64,000 nucleotides of DNA from Myxococcales bacterium (GCA_947473045.1 CANJCO010000002.1:115665-179664), one strand, 5' to 3'; shown: positions 1 to 8,642, counted from the stretch's first letter. The notes: generated by a model not told the origin, from the sequence alone. Made by a program: numbers and translations.

Positions 1-493
1 CAGGTTGCGCAATCATCTGCGTCATCTCCTCGGGCTTGTAGGTCTGCGCCTTCAACGCAACGCTGGCGTTCGGGTCGAAGCTCGCCGACGGCGGAGCGCC
101 GGTGACGTGAACGAGCTTGCCTGCGAGATCGATAAGCCGCTTCTGCACACCGGGATCGGTGACCTTGTTCGCCGCTTCGAGCAGGGCCTGCGCGGCGCCT
201 TTGATGGTGCAGTCGGTGCTCACGCCCGTGCCGCCGGTCACCTTGAGATCGTCACTGCCGAAGTTCAAATTGCCCTGAAGCTCGGACAGCACCTGGGAGT
301 CGTGATTGGCTGTCTGCTGCTTTTCGAATTTTGTCTGTATCTGGTTGTCGAGGCCGCGCAGGCGCGTGGCGCAGTAGTTCATCAGCGCGTCGGGCGTGAG
401 GTAGCAAGCGCCCCGAACGGAGTAGTCGTGCTGGGGAATGAGGACGTTGTCCTGAACGACGGGTGGGTTGATCGAGTTGTTCTGCAGCAACAT
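1..493 (-). CDS. Unrecognised protein, 3' end outside window
   Basis: The reading frame starts at an ATG (491-493) and runs off the left edge after about 164 codons. A GAGGAG Shine-Dalgarno sits 8-9 nt upstream of the ATG. The protein opens hydrophilic (MLLQNNSINPPVV), has no signal peptide or membrane segment, and contains a Gln/Lys/Asn-rich helical stretch with heptad-like spacing at about residues 35-80, then a Gly/Thr-rich turn and another helix. Only 10 bp separate it from the small gene upstream, so the two are co-transcribed. I do not recognise the family. The helical hydrophilic character is loosely reminiscent of secreted tip or translocator proteins of injection systems, but nothing in view proves that. 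Confidence 0.6.
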   Translation of the reverse strand, partial: MLLQNNSINPPVVQDNVLIPQHDYSVRGACYLTPDALMNYCATRLRGLDNQIQTKFEKQQTANHDSQVLSELQGNLNFGSDDLKVTGGTGVSTDCTIKGAAQALLEAANKVTDPGVQKRLIDLAGKLVHVTGAPPSASFDPNASVALKAQTYKPEEMTQMIAQP

Positions 494-503
494 CGCGCGC
501 TCC

Positions 504-692
504 TCAGGCCATCACCGCGCCGACCGGCGCGGGGGTAAAAGTGTGCACAGTGCATGCGTATTCGAGCGCATCGAGAAGTTCGTCCGAGACTCCGAGCGTC
601 ACGTCGCCCATTGCTTTGAGCTGCGCACTTGCTGCAGCCACGGCGGCGTCTTGCGCGCGCAGTTCGATCGCTATCGTTTCAAGGGTCGTCAT
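504..692 (-). CDS. Small unrecognised protein (62 aa)
   Basis: ATG at 690-692 has a good GGAG Shine-Dalgarno about 8 nt upstream, and the frame closes at a TGA (504-506), 10 bp before the start of the next gene. The product is short, Ala-rich and mildly acidic. It begins MTTLETIAIELRAQ and is predicted to be mostly helical, ending in a short hydrophobic Pro/Val tail. It has no signal peptide and no cysteine pattern beyond one Cys. The tight linkage and strong ribosome sites on both genes argue that it is real. It may be a small partner, chaperone or secreted subunit of the downstream protein. Function unknown. Confidence 0.55.
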   Translation of the reverse strand: MTTLETIAIELRAQDAAVAAASAQLKAMGDVTLGVSDELLDALEYACTVHTFTPAPVGAVMA

Positions 693-774
693 TGAATTCT
701 CCGTTGCGGCTCGCTTGCCGCATGCGAGCCCTTCGGTCGGGAGCGCCGCAGGTTGCGGGGAATCTTCTTGGGCG

Positions 775-812
775 ACAAAAAAGAAAACCCCGGCGTCTTG
801 AAACGCCGGGGC
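775..812 (-). terminator. Intrinsic terminator after carD
   Basis: A 9-bp GC-rich stem (788-796 with 803-811) and a 6-nt loop are followed, reading on the minus strand, by a T-rich run interrupted by one C. It lies 36 bp past the carD stop and separates carD from the small operon at the left edge. Confidence 0.9.
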
Positions 813-847
813 TCGGTGGCGGACCTCGAACGGGCGAGGCGCTGCGG

Positions 848-1666
848 TCAGACGCGGAAGATGTCGGCGACTTGCTCGGCGAGCTGCGCTTCGCTGACCT
901 TCTTCGCGAACGCGAGCTCTTTCATGAGCAGGCTCTTGGCCTGATCGAGCAAGCGGCGCTCGCCGAAGCTCAGGTCCTTGTCGAACTTGAGGCGGTGCAT
1001 GTCGCGGAGCACCTTGGCGACTTCGTGCGGCGAGCCGCTCTTGATCATCTCGGTGTACGCGCGGAAACGGCGGCTCCACGGCTGGAGGTCGACGGCGACC
1101 TCGCGCGCGCGCATCGTGTCGAGCACGGCGTCGGCTTCTTTGCCGCTCATGATCCCGCGCAGGCCGGCCTGGGCCGCCGCATTTTTCGGGACCATGACCT
1201 TCATGCCGTTGTCGAGGATCTTGAGGATGTAGAACATCCCCTTGGTGCCCCCGAGCTCGCGGTCCTCGATGGCAGTGACTTCGCCGACGCCATGGGCGGG
1301 GTGAACGGCCTTGTCGCCGACCTTGAAATTGACCGGCTTGCCGTCACTCGGCATGGGCGGGGGAGGGGTGGTGAGCAAGTGGCGCGGACGCCCGTTGGGG
1401 CCGAGCATCGGGCGCGGACCGGGTGCCGGCATCGCGGAAACGACGGGCGCCGGCTTGGGAGCCTCGACGACCGCGGGTTTGGCGGCAGCAGGCTTGGAGG
1501 CGGCGGACTTGGAGGCGGCGGGCTTCGCGCCTTCGACGCGGCGCAGAGGGCGGGTACTCGCGGCGGGGGCCGCGGGCTTGCGGACAGCCTTCTTCGCGGC
1601 GGTCTTGGTAGCGGGAGTGCGCGCGGCGGGCGCGGCGGGTGCGGAGCGGACGCTGGTACGGGCCAT
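848..1666 (-). CDS. carD: CarD/CdnL-family RNA polymerase-binding regulator with N-terminal Lys/Ala/Pro tail
   Basis: CarD/CdnL proteins bind the RNA polymerase beta subunit and stabilise open promoter complexes. Residues about 115-170 form the RNAP-interaction domain (VGDKAVHPAHGVGEV, then a KGMFYILKI strand). Residues about 175-272 are the helical C-terminal domain, including a conserved Trp (QPWSRRFR). The first about 110 residues are a low-complexity tail of Ala, Lys and Pro with AAKKA-like repeats, resembling histone H1 tails. CdnL itself is only about 160 residues, so the extra length is the tail. In Myxococcus CarD the basic HMGA-like tail is C-terminal; here it is N-terminal. ATG at 1664-1666 with a weak ribosome site. 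The gene is monocistronic and ends at a strong terminator. Confidence 0.9.
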   Translation of the reverse strand: MARTSVRSAPAAPAARTPATKTAAKKAVRKPAAPAASTRPLRRVEGAKPAASKSAASKPAAAKPAVVEAPKPAPVVSAMPAPGPRPMLGPNGRPRHLLTTPPPPMPSDGKPVNFKVGDKAVHPAHGVGEVTAIEDRELGGTKGMFYILKILDNGMKVMVPKNAAAQAGLRGIMSGKEADAVLDTMRAREVAVDLQPWSRRFRAYTEMIKSGSPHEVAKVLRDMHRLKFDKDLSFGERRLLDQAKSLLMKELAFAKKVSEAQLAEQVADIFRV

Positions 1667-1811
1667 TGGTTATTTGCTCTGCGATTACTGCTTGTGTAGC
1701 GTGCGCGAGCACCGAGACTGCGGTACCGACGTGCATGCTTGCCCCGATTCAACGGGGCGCGAGTACTTACCATTCCCGACGCCGTTTCGTCAATTGGCGC
1801 CCGGGGACAGC

Positions 1812-2849
1812 TCAATACCCAAGCACTTCTTCGACACTGGCGCCCGCCGCTGCGCGAAGGCCCCGCACGAGGGCGAGCGCGTCGAGTTCGCAGTCGAGGG
1901 TTACGGACTCCGGCTCGCTCATGGTCGTCCGCGCAGCCACCGGATGATCGAGGCCTGCGAGGCGCCCCATCGCGCTCGACGCGATCAGGTCCGCGAGAGC
2001 CGCGACCTTCTCTGCGGCGCGGGGGGCCTGGTCGCCAAAGGCGCCCGTGATCACGACGCGCACCTTTACGTGCCCGCCGCCCGACGGCCGCGCGACGGCG
2101 GCGATGGCCGTTGCCGCAGAGAGCATGCCGCCCATGGCGCCCGCGAGCTGTCCTGAAAAGGGCCCGGGGAGCATGAACTTGACGGCGCCTTCCCCGGCGG
2201 CTGCGTTTGCGGCGGCAAGTGGAGGCGCGGCAAGCGCGGGTTTGGCCTTCGCGAGCTTGCGCAGCGCGAACAGCTCGGCAGCCCGCAGCGGTCCGACCAT
2301 CGGCGTTGGGGCCTCGCTGGACGTGACGTCGTCGCGCTCGATCGCGACAGCCTGCAGCCCAAAGATCGCGAGCTGTTCGCGGGCGTTCGGCCCGGCCGCG
2401 ACCGAGGAAAACTCGCCCCACACGCGGGTGATTGTGCTGAGGGCGCCTCCGGCGTGATCGATCGCGCGCCCCTCGATGGTGATGGCCCGGCGCGAGAAGG
2501 TCGCCTCGATTTTTGCCGGGTCAAAGACGCCGCGGGCGAGCACGAGCGTTGCGTGGGGATAGCTCGCGAAGACCAGCTCGTCGAGCTCGCGCAGGTCGGC
2601 TCCGCCGTGTCGACGGGCCAGCGCAGCGGCGTCGCTCGGCGGGAGCAAGGCCTGCAACGCGGGCAACAGCGACGCGTCCGCGTACAGCTCTTTTGGGCAG
2701 ACGACCGCGATCGACTCAAGCCCTGCGGCGGGCGCCAGCGCGACGACGGGCGAGAGCGGAAGCGGAGTCTCCGGCGCCTTCGCCACGGAAGCGGCGCACC
2801 CCGGCAGCGCGGCCACTGCGACCGCGGCAGCGATCGCGCGCACGTTCAT
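1812..2849 (-). CDS. Lipoprotein of unknown function, translationally coupled to tyrS
   Basis: The N-terminus (MNVRAIAAAVAVAALPGC) is a classic lipoprotein signal with an LPGC lipobox at residues 15-18. The mature part (about 325 residues) is soluble, Ala-rich and without recognised motifs. It contains segments suggestive of a two-domain alpha/beta protein, with conserved-looking VLARG and TLDCELDAL stretches. The ATG overlaps the tyrS stop as ATGA (2846-2849), so translation probably follows directly from tyrS. A longer in-frame start further upstream would lie inside tyrS and lack a signal peptide, so I reject it. The pairing of a synthetase with an exported lipoprotein has no obvious functional logic. 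Confidence 0.75.
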   Translation of the reverse strand: MNVRAIAAAVAVAALPGCAASVAKAPETPLPLSPVVALAPAAGLESIAVVCPKELYADASLLPALQALLPPSDAAALARRHGGADLRELDELVFASYPHATLVLARGVFDPAKIEATFSRRAITIEGRAIDHAGGALSTITRVWGEFSSVAAGPNAREQLAIFGLQAVAIERDDVTSSEAPTPMVGPLRAAELFALRKLAKAKPALAAPPLAAANAAAGEGAVKFMLPGPFSGQLAGAMGGMLSAATAIAAVARPSGGGHVKVRVVITGAFGDQAPRAAEKVAALADLIASSAMGRLAGLDHPVAARTTMSEPESVTLDCELDALALVRGLRAAAGASVEEVLGY

Positions 2850-4102
2850 CCCGTGACCCGAACGTAGGCAAATCGCCGGTTTTTTGAGCCAACGCGGAGC
2901 AAATAGCGGGTGCCTTTCTGAAGCTGCGTCTGCGCGTCGCGCACTTGCGAGCGATCGAGCTCGACGCCGCCCTGCTCCACCATGCGCTTGCCCTCGCCGG
3001 TAGACTTGACGAGGCCCGCCGCCGACAGCGCCTTGGCGATCCACAGCGTTGCGCCTTCGGTCGGCACGTCGAACTCGGCGACGTCGGCGGGCACGTCGCC
3101 CTCGGAGTAGGTCGTCGCGAAGGCGCGCGCCGCCGCATCGGCATCGGCTTCGGAATGAAACCGCGAGATGATCTCGCGCGCGAAGCGCTCTTTGTACGGC
3201 CGGGCGTCGCCGCCGACGGCCGCACACTCGGCTTTCATCGCCGAGATCGATTCGGACGTCTCCTTCGAGAGCAGCTCAAAATAGCGCCAGATGACTTTGT
3301 CGTCGATTTGCATCGCCTTGCGGAACACCTCCGCAGGCGCCTCCTGCAGGCCGATATAGTTGCCCGCGCTCTTGCTCATTTTCTTGCCGACGATGACGCC
3401 GGCTTCGACGCGGGCGTCGGTGCCTTCGAGCAGCGGCACGGTCAGCACACATTGGCCTTTCTGGCCGTATCTTGGCTGGATGTCGCGGCCCACCATGAGA
3501 TTGAAGAGCTGATCGGTGCCTCCGAGCTCGACGTCGGCGCGGAGGGCGACCGAGTCGTATCCCTGTAGGAGCGGATAGAGGAACTCGTGCATGTGAATGG
3601 CGCGGTGGTCGCTGAAGCGCGCGGAGAAATCGCTTCGTTCGAGCATTCGCGAGACGGTCATCTGGGCCATCAGCTCGAGGATGTCGCCGGGCGCCAGCGC
3701 ATCGAGCCACTCGGAGTTATGGCGTATTTCGGTGGCGGCCGCGTCGAGGATGCGAAACGCCTGACTCGTGTACGTCTGGGCTGCGGCCCGCACATCGTCA
3801 CGCGTGAGTCTGGGCCTCGCCTCGCTCGCTCCGGTCGGGTCGCCGACCATGGCCGTGAAGTCGCCGACCAGCAGAATCGCGGTGTGGCCGAGTCGTTGGA
3901 ACTGGGCGAGCTTTTCGAGCAACACGCCGTGACCGAGATGAAGGTCGGGGCGCGTGGGGTCGAAGCCGGCCTTGACGCGCAGGGGCGTGCCGGTCTCGCG
4001 CGACCGCGTCAGCAGCTGCTCGAGCTCCGTGGCCACATGGATGTCGACGGCGCCGCGCGTGAGGGTCGCCAGCTGCTGCTGGACGGGGAGAAAATCGCTC
4101 AT
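2846..4102 (-). CDS. tyrS: Tyrosyl-tRNA synthetase
   Basis: This class I aminoacyl-tRNA synthetase charges tRNA-Tyr in the cytoplasm. The HIGH-type signature is HLGH at residues 55-58 and the KMSKS loop is intact at 241-245 (GKKMSKSAGN). The C-terminus from about residue 350 is an S4 RNA-binding domain. Length (418 aa) is normal for the TyrS family, and the HLGHG/KMSKS combination suits the TyrZ-like bacterial subgroup. ATG at 4100-4102. The stop overlaps the start of the downstream lipoprotein, and a kinase gene ends 40 bp upstream on the same strand, so the three may share a transcript. Confidence 0.97.
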   Translation of the reverse strand: MSDFLPVQQQLATLTRGAVDIHVATELEQLLTRSRETGTPLRVKAGFDPTRPDLHLGHGVLLEKLAQFQRLGHTAILLVGDFTAMVGDPTGASEARPRLTRDDVRAAAQTYTSQAFRILDAAATEIRHNSEWLDALAPGDILELMAQMTVSRMLERSDFSARFSDHRAIHMHEFLYPLLQGYDSVALRADVELGGTDQLFNLMVGRDIQPRYGQKGQCVLTVPLLEGTDARVEAGVIVGKKMSKSAGNYIGLQEAPAEVFRKAMQIDDKVIWRYFELLSKETSESISAMKAECAAVGGDARPYKERFAREIISRFHSEADADAAARAFATTYSEGDVPADVAEFDVPTEGATLWIAKALSAAGLVKSTGEGKRMVEQGGVELDRSQVRDAQTQLQKGTRYLLRVGSKNRRFAYVRVTG

Positions 4103-4142
4103 GGTGGGATGCGCAGTCTACTACTCGAAAGCCGTGCGCGAG

Positions 4143-5249
4143 CTAGCGCAGCTTAACCCACGCAGCGAAGCCTCCAGCGGTGACGATCAGCGTGATCGCG
4201 ATGAGCCAGGGCCACCACGCGCGACGTTGGGGGCGCCTCGTAGCGCCCGTCGTCGAGTCGGGGCTACCCGATGGCAGCGCGGCGGTTGCGTCGAGGAGGA
4301 CTCCCGAACGCGCCTCCGCGAGCTGATCGGCGGGGGGCATGGTGTCGTCGACGTCGAAGCCCGAAATGGTGACGCGGAGGTTGCGGACATCGCACGCGGC
4401 GTCGAGTGCGTCGGACATCTCGCGCGCCGACGAGAAGCGCTTGGCCGGAGACTTGTCGAGCGCCTTGCGCATCCACGCCACGACGCGCGGAGGCAGGTTC
4501 GGCCTCAGCTTGGTGATCTCGATCGGTTCCTTCGTGGAAATCGAAACGATCAGCTCGCCGATGGTGTCGCCTTCTTCGTAGGGCAGCTGCCCCGTCAGGC
4601 AGCGAAACGCGACCACGCCCAGCGAATACAGGTCGCTGCGCAAATCGAGATCGCGGCGGCCGAGCGCCTGCTCCGGGCTCATGAACATGGGTGTTCCCAC
4701 GAGCTGGCCCGTCATCGTAATGCTGGCGTGGCCCGCGATTTCGGGCGTTGCCCGCGCGATGCCGAAGTCGAGAATCTTCACCGTCGCGCCGTCGGGATCC
4801 TTCACCAAAAACAGGTTCTCCGGCTTCAAATCGCGATGCACGATCCCGAGGGCGTGGGCGGCGGTGAGTCCCTTGCACGTCTCCCGCACGATTCTGCGCA
4901 CGAGGTCGAGCGTCATGGCTCCCTCGCGCAGCAGGCGCTCCTCGAGCTCCTCGCCCTGCAGCAGCTCCATGACGAGGTACGGCCGCTTCGAGGCATCGTG
5001 GCCGAAGTCGAGGATCTTCACGACGTGCGGGCTCTGAATGGCGGCGGCCGCCTTTGCTTCCTGATCGAAGCGTTTGAGAAGCCCTTCATCGCCGGCGCGC
5101 GCGGCGCCGTCCATCAGCTTGACGGCGACGTCAACATTGAGCGTGAGGTGGCGTGCGGTCCACACGCTCGCCATGCCGCCTTCGCCGACCTTCTCGATGA
5201 GACGAAATCGTCCCGCGATGATCTGTCCGGGCGCGCGCTCCACTGCCAT
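4143..5249 (-). CDS. Ser/Thr protein kinase, tail-anchored
   Basis: This is a Hanks-type kinase of 368 aa from the ATG at 5249. The glycine loop VGEGGMASVW (21-30), catalytic Lys44, HRDLKPEN (138-145) and DFG (161-163) are all present, so it should be active. After the kinase domain (to about 290) comes a linker and a single C-terminal membrane segment (about 345-365) with only a few residues beyond it. It therefore probably faces the cytoplasm with no extracytoplasmic sensor. A GTG codon 18 nt further upstream is a possible alternative start; neither has a clear ribosome site. Substrate unknown. Confidence 0.9.
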   Translation of the reverse strand: MAVERAPGQIIAGRFRLIEKVGEGGMASVWTARHLTLNVDVAVKLMDGAARAGDEGLLKRFDQEAKAAAAIQSPHVVKILDFGHDASKRPYLVMELLQGEELEERLLREGAMTLDLVRRIVRETCKGLTAAHALGIVHRDLKPENLFLVKDPDGATVKILDFGIARATPEIAGHASITMTGQLVGTPMFMSPEQALGRRDLDLRSDLYSLGVVAFRCLTGQLPYEEGDTIGELIVSISTKEPIEITKLRPNLPPRVVAWMRKALDKSPAKRFSSAREMSDALDAACDVRNLRVTISGFDVDDTMPPADQLAEARSGVLLDATAALPSGSPDSTTGATRRPQRRAWWPWLIAITLIVTAGGFAAWVKLR

Positions 5250-5320
5250 AGCAGCTGAGCAGACCACACTGGGCGCTGGACGTCAGCCCTTCGCGTTGGG
5301 TTCGGGCTGCGAATTGCGTC

Positions 5321-6088
5321 TTAAGAGCGCAGCCCCGCGAAGTACCCGTCGACCCGTGCCGGGTAGCTCGGATGCGTGTAGACTTCACGCTTTCGGTGCT
5401 CGATGGCGTCGGCGATGACGACGGCGACCTCGCCGACGGGCTGAGCGCCCGGCATTGTGCGGTTGTCGGGGCCGCCGCCCAGGGCGTTGTTGCCGAATTC
5501 GGTTGCAACGACGCCTGGGAGCACGAGCGTCACCACCACGCCGGGGGCAGCTTCCGCGAGCTGAAAACGCAGCGATTCGGTGAGCGAGTTCAGGGCGGCC
5601 TTCGACGCGCTGTAGGCGGAGCGGAACGGCGCGAAAGGGGCGCGCGAGAGCATCGACGACACGTTGACGAGCTGGCCTTTGGGACCGCTCTCGCCGGCGC
5701 TCGCGCGGAAGTGCGCGAGGGCGGTCTGCATTCCGTAGAGCGCGCTCTTGACGTTGTCGCGGACCATCGCGTCGAGGTCGTCGTCGGTCAGCTCGTCGAC
5801 GTTCCTGGAGATGCCGCGACCGGCGTTGTTGACCCATACGTCAACGTTGCCGAAGGCGGCCACCGTCTGCGCGAGCGCGGCCTCGACGTCGTCGCGGCGC
5901 GTGACGTCGGTGACGATCGCCATTGCGCGAGGTCCCAGCTCCGCAGCGAGCGCGCCCAGCTTTTCGGCCGACCGCGCCAGGAGCGCGACCTTCGCGCCGC
6001 GCGCAACGAGCTCGATGGACAGCGCGCGTCCGATGCCTGCGCTCGCGCCTGTGACGACGATGATCTTGCCTGCGAGAGATTCGCTCAT
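5321..6088 (-). CDS. Short-chain dehydrogenase/reductase
   Basis: A 255-residue classical SDR with an NAD(P)-binding Rossmann fold. It shows the TGASAGIG cofactor motif at residues 14-21, NNAG in the middle and the catalytic YSASK (Tyr and Lys) in the second half, preceded by the catalytic Ser in NVSSM. An Arg follows in LLARS, where NADP-preferring enzymes often carry a basic residue, so NADPH is plausible. The substrate cannot be read from the sequence. The gene lies between the kinase (71 bp downstream) and a membrane protein gene (13 bp upstream). Confidence 0.9.
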   Translation of the reverse strand: MSESLAGKIIVVTGASAGIGRALSIELVARGAKVALLARSAEKLGALAAELGPRAMAIVTDVTRRDDVEAALAQTVAAFGNVDVWVNNAGRGISRNVDELTDDDLDAMVRDNVKSALYGMQTALAHFRASAGESGPKGQLVNVSSMLSRAPFAPFRSAYSASKAALNSLTESLRFQLAEAAPGVVVTLVLPGVVATEFGNNALGGGPDNRTMPGAQPVGEVAVVIADAIEHRKREVYTHPSYPARVDGYFAGLRS

Positions 6089-6101
6089 GCAGCGAGCCCT
6101 A

Positions 6102-6848
6102 TCAGAGGTCCGGACCTTTGCGATCGATCACGTCGAGGAGGCCGTCGAAGGCGTCGCGCATCGCCCAGGCCTGTTGCGTCGTCTGCGGTCGCGACACCGC
6201 GCGCCGTCGACCATCCTGGAGCGCTCTCGAGGGACCCTTGCACGCTCGCGGAAGGGCGGCCTCGATGTCTTTTGCCGCCTGATCGTAGGCCACGTAGCAA
6301 CCGAAAAAGTCGCCTCGGTTGTAGGCCGGCGCGCCGATCGCGATCGCGTCGTCGATGCGCGACTCGACCGCCTTCAAATCGGCCGAGGAGCACCCGTCGA
6401 GCAGCTTGACGTCGTGAACGGGGACGTCGCGCTCGGGCGCAGGGAGCGCCTGCGCGCCGAGCTGCAGGTCATCGTCGGTGTCCGTGTCGTCGTCGTCGCT
6501 GGCTGGGCCGTCGTCGTCGTCGTCGTCGTCCGCGGGCGCTGCGGTCGCGGCATGTGGCCTTGTCGCGGCCCGTCGCGAAGGTGGCGCCAGCGGAGCGGCG
6601 GTCGCGACCGCAGCAGCGGACCCGGCGCGCCGGTACATCACGAAGGCGAAGGCGCCGGCGAGCCCGAAGGCCACAAGCAAGCCGAGCGCAAGGCCAACCC
6701 ACACGAGCGGATGAACGCCGGAGGCGACCGCACGCGCATCGCCCTGGCGGTAATTGTACGGAGGCTGCGGAGAGCCGTTGGGTGCGTAGCCGTTGGGCGG
6801 ATACGCCTGCTGAGGAGGCTGGCCGTTCGGCGGAGGCGGCTGCATCAT
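6102..6848 (-). CDS. Membrane protein with Pro-rich head and poly-Asp linker
   Basis: Starting at the tandem Met codons at 6848/6845 the product has about 248 residues. Residues 1-40 are rich in Pro, Gln, Asn and Gly, followed by one membrane helix at about 47-70 (LVWVGLALGLLVAFGLAGAF). An Ala-rich stretch comes next, then an acidic linker with a run of seven Asp encoded by a GTC/GAC microsatellite (6509-6531). The C-terminal about 95 residues form a helical, Cys-containing domain (LLDGCSSADL to FFGCYVAYDQA), probably periplasmic with a disulfide. I do not recognise the domain. A start 72 nt further upstream would add an Arg-rich leader and is less likely. It is divergent from uppS. Confidence 0.65.
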   Translation of the reverse strand: MMQPPPPNGQPPQQAYPPNGYAPNGSPQPPYNYRQGDARAVASGVHPLVWVGLALGLLVAFGLAGAFAFVMYRRAGSAAAVATAAPLAPPSRRAATRPHAATAAPADDDDDDDGPASDDDDTDTDDDLQLGAQALPAPERDVPVHDVKLLDGCSSADLKAVESRIDDAIAIGAPAYNRGDFFGCYVAYDQAAKDIEAALPRACKGPSRALQDGRRRAVSRPQTTQQAWAMRDAFDGLLDVIDRKGPDL

Positions 6849-7004
6849 CGCTGACAAATCGTGTGCGGAGCGGGCCGGCGCGTCAAGTCTCGCGTGGCGG
6901 CGCTGCGTTTTGCGCGACACGTTCCGGAGACGGTCAGCGTTCTACAGACGCATTGCCCACGCAACGTCATCATAGTACCTAGCCGAAAGCGGTCCAATAC
7001 GCCC

Positions 7005-7790
7005 ATGCTCGTTGAAGCCAAGAACCTCCCATCGCACGTCGGCATCATCATGGACGGCAACGGCCGATGGGCGCAGCTGAGAGGCGCGCCCCGCGTGCAG
7101 GGGCACCGCGAGGGCAGCAAAGCCGTTCGCAATACCGTTCGAGCCGCGCGCAGGCTCGGCCTCAAGGCGCTCACGCTCTATGCGTTCAGCGAGCAAAACT
7201 GGGCGCGCCCAGGTGACGAGGTTGACGCGCTGATGGAGCTTCTGCGCGAGTTTCTCGTCGGCGAGCGCGACGAAATCGTCGACAACGGCATTCGCCTTTC
7301 GGCCGTAGGCAATCTGGGCCGCCTGCCGACGCTGGTGCGGGCTGTGCTCGATCCGCTGCGACGCGAGAGCGAAAAAAACGACCAGATGACGCTCACGCTG
7401 GCGCTGTCGTACGGCGGCCGCGAAGAGATCGCCACCGCAGCGCGCGAGCTCGCGCGGCAAGTCGCGGCGGGCAAACGCAAACCCGAAGAAGTCACCGAAG
7501 AGGCGCTGCACAGCCTGATGCCGAGCCTCGCCGTCGGCGACCCCGATCTGGTGATTCGCACTGGCGGCGAGCGCCGAATCTCGAATTTTCTCCTCTACGG
7601 TCTGGCCTACGCTGAGCTGTATTTCGCGGACGTGCTCTGGCCCGACTTCGGCTCGCCCGAGTTGCACGAGGCGATCGCCAGCTACCAGCAGCGGGAGCGC
7701 CGGTTTGGTCTCGTAGGCAAAGGCGGCCTTCCCACGAGCGGGCCCGGCGATGAACGCCGCGGCGCGAGCGTGACGCGGATCGCTATCTGA
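7005..7790 (+). CDS. uppS: Undecaprenyl diphosphate synthase
   Basis: A cis-prenyltransferase (261 aa) that extends farnesyl diphosphate with isopentenyl diphosphate to make the undecaprenyl carrier lipid for cell-wall polymers. The catalytic MDGNGRWA motif lies at residues 17-24, with HREGSKAV after it and the product-end signature RTGGERRISNFLLYG near residue 190. The ATG at 7005 is the only start that leaves the conserved N-terminus at normal length. The C-terminus is slightly extended and basic. It is followed 12 bp later by cdsA, the usual bacterial neighbour; the dxr and rseP genes that commonly come next are absent here. Confidence 0.97.
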   Translation: MLVEAKNLPSHVGIIMDGNGRWAQLRGAPRVQGHREGSKAVRNTVRAARRLGLKALTLYAFSEQNWARPGDEVDALMELLREFLVGERDEIVDNGIRLSAVGNLGRLPTLVRAVLDPLRRESEKNDQMTLTLALSYGGREEIATAARELARQVAAGKRKPEEVTEEALHSLMPSLAVGDPDLVIRTGGERRISNFLLYGLAYAELYFADVLWPDFGSPELHEAIASYQQRERRFGLVGKGGLPTSGPGDERRGASVTRIAI

Positions 7791-7802
7791 GGCAGCTGCC
7801 CG

Positions 7803-8642
7803 ATGAGCGATACCCCCGCAAAAAAACCGCCGAGTAACCTCGTCGTCCGCCTCGCCACCGCGCTCGTAGCGGCTCCGCTCATTCTAGGGCTGCTTTATCG
7901 CGGTCCCGCGTGGGGATTTTACCTCCTCGTCTTGCCAGCCGCGCTGGTGGGAGCGAGCGAGCTGTTCGCGATGACGCACGCGCGGGACCGCTTCGCCCAG
8001 GTGATTGGCGTCGCGCTCACTGCGGGCGTGTCGCTTTCGATCTACCTGCTCGGCGCCGATCCGCGTGTTCCGATGACCGTCGTTGCTGTCGCGTCGGTGC
8101 TGGGGCCGCTGCTCACCCTCGCGCGCCTGGGCGACATTTCTACCGCGGCGCTGCGCGCGACGGCGATGGGGGTCGGGCCGCTCTTCGTTGGCGTTCCGAT
8201 GACGCTGCTCGCCATGCTGCGACGCGACACGGGCCCGGACGGCGCCAGCTACGTGCTGATGACGCTCATGTTCGCGTGGTTTAGCGATACCGGCGGCTAC
8301 TTTGCGGGGCGCTACTTCGGCAAGCGAAAGCTCTACGAGGCCGTGTCCCCCAAAAAGACCATTGAGGGCGCGATCGGCGGGCTGATCGCGGCCGCGTTCG
8401 GCGCGTGTCTCGCGCATTTTTGGTTTCTGCGCAGCATCCCGCTCTGGCACGCGCTGCCGCTGTCGCTCGTGGCCGCGGCGCTCGGGCAGGCAGGCGACCT
8501 CGGCGAGTCGCTCATCAAGCGCAGCGTCGGCGTGAAAGATTCCGGACACATCGTGCCCGGCCACGGCGGCATCCTCGACCGCGTCGACGCGCTGCTCATG
8601 ACCAGCACGGTCGTATACCTCTATACAATTTGGCTGCGCTGA
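7803..8642 (+). CDS. cdsA: Phosphatidate cytidylyltransferase
   Basis: This integral membrane enzyme (279 aa) converts phosphatidic acid and CTP to CDP-diacylglycerol. It has about seven to eight hydrophobic segments and the family signature near the C-terminus: SDTGGYFAGR, SPKKTIEG, then GDLGESLIKR and KDSGHIVPGHGGILDRVD. ATG at 7803, 12 bp after uppS, with part of the ribosome site overlapping the uppS stop. Together with uppS it forms an envelope-lipid pair. Confidence 0.97.
   Translation: MSDTPAKKPPSNLVVRLATALVAAPLILGLLYRGPAWGFYLLVLPAALVGASELFAMTHARDRFAQVIGVALTAGVSLSIYLLGADPRVPMTVVAVASVLGPLLTLARLGDISTAALRATAMGVGPLFVGVPMTLLAMLRRDTGPDGASYVLMTLMFAWFSDTGGYFAGRYFGKRKLYEAVSPKKTIEGAIGGLIAAAFGACLAHFWFLRSIPLWHALPLSLVAAALGQAGDLGESLIKRSVGVKDSGHIVPGHGGILDRVDALLMTSTVVYLYTIWLR

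Noticed and set aside
5..538. Long plus-strand open frame at the left edge
   Set aside because: It is antisense to a minus-strand frame with a good ribosome site and coupled neighbour; its residue composition (Arg/Val/Gly-rich, no motifs) is that of a high-GC shadow.
1201..2421. Minus-strand open frame spanning carD and the lipoprotein
   Set aside because: Arg/Pro-rich, frame-shifted relative to both recognised genes.
6509..6531. GTC/GAC microsatellite
   Set aside because: It simply encodes the poly-Asp linker of the membrane protein; not evidence of a separate element.
7005..8642. uppS-cdsA as a novel arrangement
   Set aside because: This order is standard in bacteria; only the absence of dxr and rseP afterwards is different and that is common enough.
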